Shown: positions 38,901 through 50,136 of the stretch, one piece after another
Layout of the letters: the number at the start of each line of letters is the position of its first letter
Numbering within the stretch: the first letter of the stretch is position 1
DNA from: Escallonia rubra
Lineage: Eukaryota; Streptophyta; Magnoliopsida; Escalloniales; Escalloniaceae
Length of the DNA: 64,000 bases
Direction of reading: 5' to 3'
NCBI GenBank assembly: GCA_033065855.1
Contig: JAVXUO010000638.1
Coordinates: 985,001-1,049,000, forward strand
Notes under the pieces: generated by a model
Databases searched by the model: none
What the model saw: only the letters and a program-made list of their open reading frames with translations
What the model was told of the DNA's origin: nothing
Program-made: the position numbers and the translations under genes

Positions 38901-38958
38901 CGGAGAGATGACTCAACTGGAATGTCACAACTTCCTTAAGCCTGAGGAACCTTGTTAA
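32938..38958 (+). CDS. ATG18a: ATG18a-like PROPPIN, WD-repeat autophagy protein
   Basis: Four exons, 32938-33807, 35800-36004, 37201-37327 and 38868-38958, total 1,293 nt (430 residues; Arabidopsis ATG18a is 425). ATG18 proteins are seven-bladed beta-propellers that bind PI3P and PI(3,5)P2 and, with ATG2, feed lipid to growing autophagosomes. Visible marks: [20 protein letters not shown], the very conserved [51 protein letters not shown], and the lipid-binding FRRG-type motif as VRRG at 291-294, right at the start of exon 2. It is followed by [10 protein letters not shown] and, in exon 3, [17 protein letters not shown]. The first ~75 residues are Pro/Ser-rich and variable. Exon 1 is distinctly GC-rich against AT-rich introns. 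Intron 3 carries a hAT MITE. Confidence 0.96.
37462..38073. mobile_element. hAT-type MITE in ATG18a intron 3
   Basis: Inverted ends AAGGGATGGCAATTTGGG and, on the other strand, TAGGGATGGCAATATGGG. The flanking 8-mers GTTGGAAG (37454-37461) and TTTGGAAG (38074-38081) agree at seven of eight bases, the duplication length of hAT insertions. The 612-bp interior is non-coding, with GCAGC/CCGGCAG-rich sequence and GGGGC-rich subterminal repeats. The element sits fully inside intron 3 and does not touch the exons. Confidence 0.75.
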
Positions 38959-40795
38959 TGGAGAGCTCGGATGTACTTATTACCCTGTCATGCACAATTC
39001 TTAGCTCCATTGTTGGCTCCTTTTCTTAAGCTGTGAATAGTAGAGTTGAATAGGAGTTTGGAACTGGTTCTTGTAAAAAGATGAGGAAATATGCTGCTAC
39101 ACTCTGCACCTGCTAATAGTTTAACCAATATTTACGACTAAAAGCCTGCATCAAATTGAATCTCTCTCTCCCTTTGCTCTTTAAACTTTTGCGTGTTTTC
39201 TTTTTCCCTTAACGTTGTGCAATAGGACGTAGCGCGTTTCGTTTGTCTCTTTATCTAGAATTTCATCTGAACATCCATGTGAGTCAAAAGTTTGGGAGGA
39301 CAACGTTACTAGGTCCTGGGCTTAAGTCCCCTCTACGTTTGTTGGTTCCATCTTGCCAGATTTTCATTGAAGAAAACTTAGGATACTCGTTGTGTAGTTT
39401 ATAGGATATTCAGGAATCATTTTGCTCACCTTTTGTACGTCTTGAAGAGCAACTTATTACCTGAAGACTTCTCTCTCTGTTCTAAGTTGGAAATTCAGAA
39501 ACCCTTGAGTTTGTACTACGGGCCCTTACATGCATGATTCATCCTCAAAAAAAAAAAAAAATTCTTGTGGTCAAGGATTGTGTGGCATGGACTTGTGGAT
39601 ATGTGTCCCTCGTGATCACGATCCATCAATTCTAGTCCCCTGCCAACTTTTTCTAATGCGTGCCAGATCTCCACTGACGATAAAGGTCCAAATTAGCAAA
39701 AAGTCCTGCAATTTATTGCAATTGTACCCCTTTTTATTTTCTTCATTTTCTGACTTGGCTAATATTGTGGTTTCCAGTAGATTAGGCTGTGTCAAATACT
39801 GGTCGTCGGCTGAGTTGAATTAGAGAAAGTCGACCAGAAGAAAAGGCTACTTGAAAATGGATCAAAAATTAATGCTGCACATCTTTTTTTTTTTCAGTTT
39901 TTTTGCTGTAATACCTGATTGCATGAATTTTCTTTGACAAAATCATTCCTTTTAAATGTAGTACTAACTTTTAAAACTATTCCTTTTGCTTCTATTCCTT
40001 GAGGTAATATATATCTGCATAATTTTCGAAAAGAAAGAAAGATTCACTCGTAAGTTTATTGTAACAAATGTACCGACCATTAATTTCGTTACGGATTTTC
40101 AAAATTTCATCGGATGCGTGAGAGAAAGAGTGAGCATCGTTGTCCCCATGTTTTTGTTTGTGCATTTTTCTGCATATACTAGCAAAAACGTAAGGAAATT
40201 TATCTCTATAACAGAGGGTTAGAAGTTATTTTATTCTAAACATTTTGTTCCACATCAGACTTACGACTATTACTTACCGAATACGTAACACAGAGGGGGA
40301 CTAATTTTTCTAGACTCTATTTATTTAACGATAAATAATATATAAACGAAGTTGAAAGAGAGGTATTGACATCTATGATGGGTTCCATGAATTCCATGCA
40401 TTCCCCTTCACTAGATTACAATAATGTCTCTTTCCTTTGTCTTTAATACTAGAATTTAGCCTCACACTTCCCGTTGATTTGTTGTTACCACCACGAGATT
40501 CACCTAATACTTTACCGGCATGCTTGTGGCTTGTTCTAACTTCTAATAGTCTCTCCATCTAACACTTCGGATTTAATTCGTTACAAAGATTAGAGCTGCA
40601 TGATTGACGTTAGCCTCCCCTTTCTAATCAAGTCTTATCCCCTCAAAACTATGGTGTAAGCCAGAAATATTCTTTTAGCGACAAATAAAAGGCTACTAGT
40701 TGTTGGTAGGAGTTCTACATGGAATTTGTGTTGTAATTAATTTGCCAACTTGTTAGTGCTCCACCTCAAAGAGACAGAGACCGTTGCTCGGGCTC
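38959..40795. other. Spacer between ATG18a and the first GST gene
   Basis: It contains the ATG18a 3' region and the promoter side of the first GST. No other gene, repeat or element was identified. Short open frames here are AT-rich and featureless. Confidence 0.5.
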
Positions 40796-41980
40796 ATGGC
40801 GGTCCGAAAAGTTTATGGAAGTTTAAGCTCACCGGCCACCTTGAAAGTTATGGCTTGCTTGTTGGAGCATGACCTAGAATTCGAGTTTGTTCCCATCAAT
40901 CTTGAAGCCGGGGAGCACAAGAAGATGCCCTTTTTGTCCATGAATGTAAGTAGAAACTCATGCCGCCCTTCACCATTTAATTACATTGACTCCTACGTAC
41001 TCCGCAATGCATTGCCTTACTCTCCACTGTGGCTCATCAAGCTAGTATATATGTCTGTATTTGTTGAACAAAAACATTGGTCTCTCTTGGAAGACTTGAA
41101 GAACACAAATCTTGTATGTGTTGATCGATTCTTAATGTTCAGCAATATTGTGTATCTGGGAGTTTCAATCAGTTCAAATCATCAACTTTCCACTGTACCA
41201 GATGCTCAGTGCTGTGCAGTCACTTCTCTCATGTGATACTATAACTAGTGAAGAGAGACCAATATTCAGTTCTGAGACTTAACTCTGTTTCTGTGTCTTA
41301 ATGTACAGCCATTTGGTCAAGTTCCGGTGTACGAAGAACACGGCAGCAAGCAGTTTGGTATGCAAAATGCTATCCTTCTTGAGCTCTTTTCTCCTTTATG
41401 CGGGTACCAGAAACCCAAATTTAAGAAGGGAAAGAAAAGATAAACTTTGATTTGTTTATTTTTGGTGGTGTTAGTACTAACTTTTGTTAACCAAAAATGC
41501 AATCAAATTAACACAGAATCAAGGGCAATAATAAGATGCATGGGCCATCAATATGGCAAGGAGGGAAAGGAGCTTATATACTGGGACGCCAGAAAGCAAG
41601 CCGCGGTGGCTAACTGGGTTGACGTGGAAGACCACCAGTTCGAGCCACCGGCGCTCAAGCTGATCTCCGAGCTTGTCATCAAGCCCAAGAAAGGGATGGC
41701 TCCGGATGAACAAGCCGTGGCTGAAGCCGAAAGCAAGCTGGCCAAGGTGTTGGACGTGTACGAGGCTCGGCTTACTAAGTTCAAGTACTTGGCTTCGGAC
41801 AAGTACACCATTGTCGACCTGCTTCACTTGCCAAACTTGCAGAGCCTGGTTGGAACGCCGGCTGAGAAGCTGATTGAGTCGCGCCCTCGCGTGAGCGCGT
41901 GGTGCGCTGAGATCATGGCGCGGCTTGCATGGGTTAAGGTGCTCGATATGCAGCGCAAGGATCAAGTCCATGCATGCTGA
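40796..41980 (+). CDS. Phi-class glutathione S-transferase (copy 1)
   Basis: Three exons, 40796-40945, 41309-41357 and 41517-41980: 220 residues, with the standard GSTF plan of a 49-nt middle exon. GSTFs conjugate glutathione to electrophiles or reduce peroxides in the cytosol as dimers. The N-terminal thioredoxin-like part has MAVRKVYGSL, the likely catalytic Ser12 in SSPATLK, the GSH-site Lys in GEHKK, PFGQVP with its cis-Pro, and ESRAII at the start of exon 3. The C-terminal helical part carries VEDHQFEPPALKL, KVLDVYEARL and SAWCAEIMARLAW. Odd points: the usual DGDLTLF before ESRAI is EHGSKQF here, and the common RPAW is RLAW. The ATG at 40796 is the first Met aligned with family N-termini. 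Likely a paralogue of the genes at 44750 and 55860. Confidence 0.94.
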
Positions 41981-42306
41981 TATCTTGCCTTAATATTCAA
42001 GATCGATGAGACGGAACTGCGAATAAGTAGTCCTGCCTCGGCTAGTGAAAGATTTCAAGTGTTGTACTAGGCTTTCCCTGTGTTGATTGTTGATGATGTA
42101 ATGTAAGTGTGAACCCAGCAGCAATAAATTGATGGCATTGGGGTTGTAAAATCAAAATCCATGCGAGCTTTCAAACATTACAAGCCACCACAAGTGGTAG
42201 CGTTTCATTTCATGGAAGAAAAACATAACTTGGAAGTTCGAATTTAACAAGGGGGTTGATTGTAGCCAATATTCTAAAGTTCTTTTTACAAAATATTCTA
42301 CATTAA

Positions 42307-44309
42307 GGTAGCGTTTGCAAAAAAAAAATTTCAATTTTTTCTCCAGTTTTGTAAACTGGAAAAAAAATACGCGATTAACAGACAATTTTCATTTTTTTTC
42401 CCCTTCAGTTTTGAAAACCAGTTTTAAAAATGAAGCTGTTTTCGAAAACTCCATTTTTTAGTTTTGAAATCCAACCTTCGAATTTCATTAAAAGCAAAAA
42501 ATGTGTTACATTTAAGAAAAAAACCCGCCACACAGAAGAACCACCAACAACACTAGACACGGTACTACGTTACGACCATTGCCCCCCCCCCCCCCAACCC
42601 CACCCACCCCACCTCAAGACACCACCACCACCATGAAAGAGACCAGCGCCGCCACCCCACTACCGTCGCCACTCACATCACTGCCTCGCCACCGCACTGA
42701 CCATTATATCCCATTGTTGCAGATCTGCTCCATCGTCGTAAATATGCTCCACCCGACTCCACTACGGATGCGACTCACCTGCCTAACCATCGCCACCACA
42801 CCAGAGATCTGCCCACCATCACAGATCTACTCCACCCACCGTCATTACCGTCACCATCGTGACATCACCACCACCCAAAGTTTGCTAGATCTGCTAGATC
42901 GCTCTTCAAGTTTGCTAAGCTATTTCTGTAATGAATCGCAGTGGATCTGCGCATTGCGGTGGATCTGTCATGGTGACATCGTGGAGTTTGGTTCGTCAAT
43001 GGATTTGGGTGGTGGTGATGTCTGGTGGTTGAGTGGTGGTGATGTCTGGTGGTTGAGGCGGGTGGCGGCGATGGATGGTGGTTGGGTGGCATGCTTGGTA
43101 GAGGGTTGGTGGCAATGGTGGTGGTGATTTGCGTGCTATTTTGGGGAGTATGGATGTATCAAAGAAAGGAGGAAAAAAAGGAAAGAAAAAAAAAGTGAAA
43201 CTAAAAATGATACTTTCTATCAAACACCTGTGAGTTTTTGTTCAAAATAAAAAGGATTAATTACACTTATATCCCTGAGGTTTAGGTGTAATTGCAGTCA
43301 ATGACACAAAGTTTCAAAAGGTAACAAACCGTGTCCACAAATGTTAAAAAGGTAACACTTGTGTCCATCCGTCAAGTATCTGTCCAAAAGTGTACTTTTT
43401 CGGTGATGTCATCAATATATATTTTTTAAATGACAATACTACCCTTGTTAAAAACCTAATTTTTAAAGAAATGGGTTTCTCTCTCTAAATATTTTTAGAA
43501 ACTCTCTCTTCCAAATCTGAATTTCCAGTCGCCCCCTCCCTCGCCCCATGCCGCCGGCAGCCCCCTCCCTTACCCCACCTAGCCGCTGACAGCCCCTTCC
43601 TTCAGCCCACCCCAGCGGAAGCCCCTCCTTCACCCCACCCAGCCGGCAGTCCCCTCCCTCACCCCACCTCGCCGCCGACAACCTCTTCCCTCTACCAGAA
43701 CACGATGGGCTCGTTGTGCGGCGATGGGCCTGTTGTCATCGGCGGAGAGGAAGAGGGGCGGGCAGCAGGTTATGGAGAGGGAGGGGCGGCGGCGTGTGTA
43801 GCGGCAGATGTGCGGCCATGGCTGTAATGGCGCCGGCGGGGAGGGAGAGGGGGCGAGCTGGGGGAAGGGAGAGATAGGCAGCGGGGTTAGGGGGAAGGGA
43901 AAAGGGTGGGCAGTAGGGTTGGGGGGGAAGGGAAGGGGGAGCCGGGGTCGTGGGTGGGAGGCGCCGGGGGGTGGGGACAGGGAGGCGCCGGCGGAGTGAG
44001 GACAGGGAGGCACCGGCGGGGTGAGGACAGGGATGACTTAGATTGAATAGTTTCCGGGGATGGCGTTTCAAGTAATTACAGTTTAAGTCATGGGCAATAT
44101 GGTCATTTCAACAATTCCGTTATGTATTTGTGTATTCCGTTAGGTCAAAGGATATAAGTGCCTATTTTCCAAACTTATGGACACGCGTGTAATTACACCT
44201 AAACCTCAAGGACATAAGTGTAATTAACCCAAATAAAAACCACAACTAACTTTGATTTTTATTTTTTAGAAAATCAAAACTAAAAACTATAGATTTGTCA
44301 TACATACCC
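42307..44309. mobile_element. PIF/Harbinger-like element interrupted by a MULE-MITE
   Basis: Left end GGTAGCGTTTGCAAAA and right end (other strand) GGGTATGTATGACAAA are imperfect inverted repeats of PIF/Harbinger type, flanked on both sides by TAA. The inserted element at 43254-44230 with its extra target copy accounts for nearly half the length, leaving about 1.0 kb of original element. The interior has CCACC-rich and GGTGGTGATG-rich tracts and no transposase that I can see. The poly-A/T subterminal sequence resembles the element at 32368. Confidence 0.45.
43254..44230. mobile_element. Mutator-like (MULE) MITE with long TIRs
   Basis: The two ends are inverted copies of each other over about 40 bp, starting GGATTAATTACACTTATATC on the left and GGGTTAATTACACTTATGTC on the right (other strand). 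A perfect 9-bp duplication AAATAAAAA lies on both sides (43245-43253 and 44231-44239), the size typical of Mutator-like elements. The interior is GC-rich with CCCCTCCCTCACCCCACC-like tracts; its long open frames are compositional. No transposase remains, so it is non-autonomous. Confidence 0.85.
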
Positions 44310-44749
44310 TAAGTTAAAATTTCCTATTATTTCTTGATTCCTAGAGCGTTTTATTTAAGCAAGATCTTTTTCTATTCAAGAAAGTTATGAAAAACCGCAT
44401 AAAGAAGAATTTTAAAATTTATCTATTTCCTTTCTACTGCAAACTACTCTGTCGTCTCTTTTCATCCATCAAAAGGTCTATTATTCCTCAGTATCTATTG
44501 CCTCCCGCAAAACCTAAACCTAGAACCTCATACTGTCATACATTGCCCGAGGGCCTAAAAAAATTTCTATGAAAAGAGAAGAAAAATTTAGGCAAAACTG
44601 GACAGCTAGTCATTACATGTGAGACACATGCTGTTCACTAACGGTCATTCAACCCTCTTTGGACCATTTAGTTCGATCAGCCATGTCTGCACCTTTTAAC
44701 AGGAGCACAGCTCTCTCTCTCGCTCGCTCATAGTCATAGTCATAGTCAT

Positions 44750-45752
44750 ATGGATGCGAGGAAACTATATGGATCAGTGGACTCTACCGCCACAATGCGA
44801 GCACTGGTCTCTCTCCTCGAGCATGATCTCCAGTTTGAGTTCGTACCCATTGATCTCAACGACCTCCATAAAGAACCCTTCCTCTCTTTAAGTGTAATGC
44901 TCCTTTATCTGTCAATCCCTTTTAAGCTACGTTTTTCTATCTCTTTTTTGAAGCAAAAAAAGTTCTAAAAGCTGATTCTGGTGCTTTCCAAGGATATTTT
45001 GTTGCTAATGTGCGGCACAATCTTTAACAACAAATGATTCTGCACTAGTGTAAGAATTTGCGTCATCTAGGAATATAAAGACAGAATTTGCTATCCTTCC
45101 TAGGTTTCTAAAATACTGGTACTGACCATTTTGCTTTGCCATACTTGCTTTTCCCAAACTAATTAAGCCCTTTGGCGAGATCCCAATATTCCAAGAAGGG
45201 GACTTGACATTATTTGGTAAGGATTCATTATTTTGCTTTCTTTCTTGATCGTCAAAATCTTTGCTATCTTGATCAGCTTTACCTTCTTTCGTAGAATCAA
45301 GAGCTATTATGAGGTCCATATCACACGTATATCCAAAGCCCGGAAAGGAGCAAATCTACATGGAGCCGAAGCTGCAAGGAGTAGTGGCGACGTGGATCGA
45401 TGTCGAGGATCATTTGTTCAATCCTCCCGCGAGCCAACTGATCTCGGAGCTCGTGTTCGGTCCGAAAAACGGGCTGCAGGTCGACGAAGCGGTGGTGGCA
45501 GAGGCGGAAGCCAAGCTGTCCAAAGTGCTGGACGTGTACGAAGAGAGGCTCAGTGGCTTCAAGTACTTGGGAGGTGACAAGTTTACTTCTGCGGACCTTA
45601 CCCACCTCCCAAACTTGTACTACCTCATGTCCACGAGCATCAAACGGATCTTGCTGGAGAGGCCGCATGTTAGCGCCTGGTGCAGAGAGATCATGTCTCG
45701 ACCGGCTTGGACTAAGGTGGTGCAGATGGTGGAGAAAGCTGCTTGTGCCTGA
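44750..45752 (+). CDS. Phi-class glutathione S-transferase (copy 2)
   Basis: Three exons, 44750-44893, 45168-45216 and 45295-45752, giving 216 residues. Same fold, exon plan and expected cytosolic GSH-transferase role as copy 1. Likely catalytic Ser12 in YGSVDSTATMR; the GSH loop is two residues shorter than usual (DLNDLHKEPFL) but keeps the His-Lys pair. The exon 1/2 junction reads LSLS-PFGEIP where the family normally has N before PFG. Exon 2 ends EGDLTLF and exon 3 starts ESRAIMR. The C-terminal domain has VEDHLFNPPASQL, KVLDVYEERLSGFKYLGGDK, ADLTHLPNL and MSRPAW. Exon 3 is GC-richer than its surroundings. It is 2.8 kb from copy 1 on the same strand. The ATG follows CT and TAGTCA simple repeats in the leader. 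Confidence 0.94.
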
Positions 45753-45949
45753 GAAAATGGATATGGCTAGCTGCAAATGACATTTCTTTCATGGTCGATT
45801 TTGCATGAGTATCACTTGGTTGTGGAGCAATAATCTTAATGCTCGAGAAGAATAAATTAGGCTTTTAATTCTTGACATGTTATGCTCATCTTGAAAATGT
45901 TATAGATGCTTGGTTGTGAAAATATATTCCAGTGGATCAAACACTTGAG

Positions 45950-46390
45950 AAGAAATGAACATCCAAACGCTCTCGAACAGAGTGATAGTCGATCTCAATA
46001 TGTTTGGTGCAAGCGTGAAATACCAGGTAATTGGGAGTGAGATAGCAATGTTATCAAACCAAAGAGTGAGCGGTTGTGTGCGCGTGTGCGTTGGGGTTGG
46101 GGGGAAGCGAGTTCAAAGAGAAGAGGTTTTAGCCAATCCAACTCGGACGTAACTGTAGCGAGAGCTTTGTACCCGGCCTCAGTGCTCGATCGAGCCACAG
46201 TGAGTTGTTTGCAAAAGCTCCATGAAATTAAGTTAGTGCCAAGAAAAACTGTATCCACTAGTGGACCAACGATCATCACGGCGGCCAGCCCAATCGGCAT
46301 CAAAAGATGCTGATAGGGACAAATCAGGAGACTTGGGAATCGGCAAGCCATAGTTGAGAGTTTCTTTGAGATAAGCGGGACCTGCTTAAC
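45950..46390 (-). mobile_element. Ty1/copia retroelement fossil, RNase H part
   Basis: Read on the minus strand, the sequence shows the copia RNase H signatures [21 protein letters not shown] and, further on, [15 protein letters not shown]. Only the last part of pol is present, and I see no LTRs beside it. It is broken and incomplete, with several lesions, so it is an old fragment. Confidence 0.75.
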
Positions 46391-46462
46391 AACAGACTAG
46401 TGTTTAGATATTTCAGCATGCATGAATTGAGCAACTTCATTCACCAAGAATGAGCAACTTTA

Positions 46463-46974
46463 GAGTGTATTTGGGTGCAGTATTTTCAAATCTTAGGAAG
46501 TTTAAAATCCTTGCATTTTGAAAGCTCAGAGTTTATAAAGTTCAACGTTTCGCAATTTTTTGCAATGGGTATTATACATCAATAATTCGTTATGAACTGA
46601 TGAGTCATAGATAAATATGTTAAACAAAAAATAAAAGATAGATGGCTAGGATTAAAAAAGGAAGAGGAGAGAAGTGATGAATGGTTTAAAAAGTAGAAAG
46701 ACACATGGCAGTGTGGCACGAAAAAAAATGTTGAATTGGAGGAGAAGGTTGTTCTTATGTGAATTTGACAAGAAACTAATATAGAGTTTTGGAAATTCCC
46801 CACCAAAAAAAAAAAAATTTCCCTCTTTTAAATTCCTTCTAAAATTTCATAAATTCACTATTATAATGATCAAACGGTAAATTTTATTCAAGGTGAGTTA
46901 AAACTTTTAGTTGAACTAAAATTTCTAATTAAAATATTTCATCCCAACACAAGGGAATTTGAGTTAACACACTC
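46463..46974. mobile_element. PIF/Harbinger-like MITE
   Basis: Ends GAGTGTATTTGGGTGCA and, on the other strand, GAGTGTGTTAACTCAAATT share the first bases as a short TIR. Both sides are flanked by TTA, the usual 3-bp PIF/Harbinger target. The interior is AT-rich and non-coding. TIR similarity falls off quickly, so the call is moderate. Confidence 0.45.
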
Positions 46975-47054
46975 TTAGGAAACTTGAGTTTAAAAGGGGA
47001 GTGGGTTAGGTGGAGAAAAATATGGGAGTGAGTGGTAGGATGAGAAATAAAGTT

Positions 47055-47423
47055 GAGTTTTTTTTTTCTAAATAATATTATTTTAATACTTAATTACTCA
47101 TCTACTCCATTTTGAAACTTATGTACCCGCATACCACACTTTTAAAAATCGCGATTTAGAACCACGAAACGCGATTTAGAACCGCGTTTTTATTTTCTGC
47201 GTCATTTCTCAAAATTTTAAGAAAAGTCAAGAAAAGAAGAAACTGTAAGGGAAAAAAATATGACGCATTTAAAACGGGATTTGGAACCACATTTTCTTGT
47301 TTAAAATTGTGGTACTAAACTACGACTTATAAAAGTGTGATATGCGGTTAAAGAAGTTTCAAAATAGAGTAGATATGTAATTAAGTATTAAAATTGTACA
47401 TTATTATTTAGGAAAAAAAACTC
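47055..47423. mobile_element. MULE-type MITE with ~90-bp TIRs, copy A
   Basis: The two halves are long inverted copies: GAGTTTTTTTTTTCTAAAT on the left and GAGTTTTTTTTCCTAAAT on the right (other strand), both continuing through TTTTAATACTTAATTA and a TTTTGAAACTT stretch. A perfect 10-bp duplication AAATAAAGTT flanks it (47045-47054 and 47424-47433). The interior repeats a GCGATTTAGAACC-like motif. Non-coding, 369 bp. A second copy of the family lies at 56659-57176. Confidence 0.8.
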
Positions 47424-47525
47424 AAATAAAGTTAAGATTGTTAATTTAAAAGTTTATTGGTGAGAGGGGCATGAAAGTAATGGCTGATTGGATGTGCATA
47501 AAGGAGGGGGACCCACGAAAGTTAC

Positions 47526-47552
47526 GGGTGAGGGTGAGGGTGAGGGTGAGGG
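47526..47552 (+). repeat. (GGGTGA)n array, G-quadruplex motif
   Basis: Five GGG runs, each separated by TGA, lie within 27 bases (47526-47552). Four or more GGG runs with 3-base loops meet the standard sequence rule for an intramolecular G-quadruplex. It is not the plant telomere repeat (TTTAGGG). Confidence 0.85.
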
Positions 47553-47560
47553 ATCAATCA

Positions 47561-47855
47561 GGCCCATACGCTTACAATATTTGTTTTCTGTTTTCATGAT
47601 TTTCATATTCAGTTTGAAAATCCGTTCATGTACTTTTATCATTTTCACAAAAAAAAATTAGCTATTTTTTCTTATATTGGGTTAAGTTTGAGTGAAAAAA
47701 GCTGAAAACACATTGAAAGTGTGTTTCAGTTTTTTGTTACTATTTGAGTAATTTTATCCAAAGCGAAAACAGAAAATGGTAAAAGTACGCAAAAAAAAAA
47801 TCTTTTTCATCATCATTGCTAAAACAGAAAACGAATTTCGTAAACGTACGGGGCC
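47561..47855. mobile_element. Small TIR element, family unclear
   Basis: Ends GGCCCATACGCTTACAATAT and, on the other strand, GGCCCCGTACGTTTACGAAA are inverted repeats that continue through TTTGTTTTCTGTTTT-like sequence for about 40 bp. I could not read a clean target duplication, so the superfamily is open. Non-coding, 295 bp. Confidence 0.6.
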
Positions 47856-49187
47856 AATAATATTTGAACACCGGAGCCCATGAGATGACGAGTCCGAACT
47901 TTAGTCTCACCACAAAAGAAACGTGATGTAATACTAATACTGTCCATGTACTTATGAGCCTTAATGAATTCTATAGCCAAGAAAAAGACATCTTTTAGAC
48001 TAATAATTCAATTTAGGAGAATTGTTGGACCGAATACATGGATAACGCGAGCAGGCAAAAACCTTTAACCGGTAAAAATTCGGAAGGACATGAAATAATT
48101 TTTCTAGTAGGCACCAATTATCAATGAACGGAAACGGCATTCTCTTTATGGGAAAAGTCTGTTTATGAGTAATACGGTTGTGCTAAAAGTATCATCCCCA
48201 ACATGTTGAGAACGTTGTGCATGGGCACGAAGTGAGATACTCTTTTCAACAACATAACAGTATTTTCGTTCTGACGCTCCATTTTTTATTCATGAGTGTG
48301 TGTGCATGAAAAGCAGTGAAAAATACCTTTTTGTTTACAGAAGGTTTGGAAGGGTCAATATTCATCACTCCAATCGGTCTGAAGAGTACGGAATTTATGG
48401 CCAATTAAACTTTTTACAAACTTTTTAAATTGTAGAAAAACATACATAACTTCATATTTGAGACTGAGAGAGAATATCCAAACAAGGAAACTGAAATCAA
48501 CAATAAATTGAATATAATAACGATTCTTTTGATGAGAAATAACAAATAATGACCCCAAAAGTCACTCTAAATTATTCTCAATGGACAGGAGGACGAAACG
48601 TGAGAAGACTCAAAAGGAAAATGTGGCTTTTGCCATAGCGGCAAGTGTTACAACTATTACTACATTTATGTTCAATCGGAAGGAAAAATCAATATATAAC
48701 TTAAGAGACAACACAAGTAGATGAGTGTCCCAAGCGGTTGTGCCAAAGCAGGAGAGACGCATGAACACCAACCAAAGCAGAAGGAATGCGCGGAGTCAAA
48801 GGTAGCAGAGACAAGGGTGGAGACGATACGAGCTAGTTGATATAAACTATCGTTAAATCGGCCTTGAAGAAGTACTGTATTCAAAATACGATCCTTGACA
48901 AGAACATATTGAGGATGGAATTCAAAGCAAACATTATCGCCAGTTACAAATTAGTGAATGTATAAAAGATTTTTGTACATTCGCTGTGTGAGGAGGTAAT
49001 TGTTAGTACTGAGTTTCACATAAATGAGATCTTGAATATAGTGAGGAGGTAATTGTTAGTTCATATCACTGTAAAGCCCAGTACTACCTCCGTGGACTTT
49101 GGGCTACAAAACTGGTCTAGCAATAATATATAGGCCGATTCAGATTAAGGCACAATATTGTATCCGATCAATTTCCTCTGTAGTTGT

Positions 49188-49938
49188 ATCCTTGGGCCTC
49201 ATTGTGGAGGTTTGCTTTCTGCTTATATGGACTCTTCTGCTCGTTCTTTGGACACTTCAATCATATCCGGCATCGTATTATTATTTTTTGGAACAAACTT
49301 TGGCTCCTACTCAAATCGTAAGAATTTTCTTCCAACCTCGTGTATAGTGACAATTAATAGTCGCTAAATATTTCTAGTGGCTTTTCTTCTAACACTTTCA
49401 ACGACAATTATTAGCAGCACTTTCTTAATGTCACTAAATAAAAGTCACTAGAAACATTTAAAGACGATTGATTGTCGCTATATAAGGGATAAGAGGAAGA
49501 TTCTTCCAATCGAGATAGCAGCCAATTTGTTTCCTATTTTTTGGTTTGGGCAACCTCCAATCGAGAAACATCCTTGGGCCTCATTGTGGAGGTTTGCTTT
49601 CTGCTTATATGGACTCTTCTGCTCGTTCTTTGGACACTTCAATCATATCCGGCTTCGTATTATTATTTTTTGGAACAAACCTTGGCTCCCACCCGAATCG
49701 TAAGAATCTTCCTCCAACCTCGTGTATAGTGACAATTAATAGTCGCTAAATGTTTTTAGTGGCTTTTCTTCTAACACTTTCAACGACAATTATTAGCAGC
49801 ATTTTTTTAGCGTCACTAAATAAAAGTCACTAGAAACATTTAAAGACGATTGATTGTCGCTATATAAGGGGCAGGATGAAGATTCCTCCAACCGAGATAG
49901 CAACCAAATTTTTTCCTATTTTTTGGTTTGGGCAACCT
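49188..49938. repeat. Tandem duplication of a 369-bp unit
   Basis: Unit 1 (49188-49556) and unit 2 (49570-49938) are near-identical with no visible length change between them, offset 382 bp, joined by a 13-bp spacer. Each unit holds an internal foldback: TTAATAGTCGCTAAA on the left pairs with TTTAAAGACGATTGATTG on the right, the texture of a MITE. The duplicated block is therefore larger than the foldback itself. Confidence 0.9.
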
Positions 49939-50136
49939 TTTGAATTTTTGTTTGCACTCTCCTCTTACGTTACGGTCGACATTTGTGCAAATTAATAAGT
50001 AAATACTTTTATACTATTTAATTGTACTATTTATGAAGGAACACATTTTTTGTGTAATACCTCCGTGGGGTAATACCTCTTTCGATGTTATATAATAACC
50101 TATATAAAATTATAACACTAGACAAGATAAAATTTT

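Larger units (their letters stand above)
41981..44749. other. Spacer between GST copies 1 and 2, mostly transposon
   Basis: About 2 kb of this 2.8-kb spacer is a PIF-like element with a MULE-type MITE nested in it (listed separately). The C- and G-rich open frames at 42.58-43.13 and 43.46-44.07 kb are interior sequence of those elements, not genes. The remaining few hundred bases on each side are the 3' end of copy 1 and the promoter of copy 2. Confidence 0.65.

Noticed and set aside
41519-41971. Long open frame of 150 codons antisense to GST copy 1 exon 3
   Set aside because: It mirrors the GC-rich sense codons; a similar antisense frame occurs in copy 2 (45321-45776). No domain and no separate promoter; compositional shadow.
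42579-43127. 182-codon His/Thr/Pro-rich frame
   Set aside because: It lies inside the PIF-like element; repeated CCACC and GGTGG units explain it.
43630-44071. Pro-rich minus-strand frames of 111-127 codons
   Set aside because: They lie inside the MULE-MITE and reflect CCCC/GGGG-rich interior sequence.
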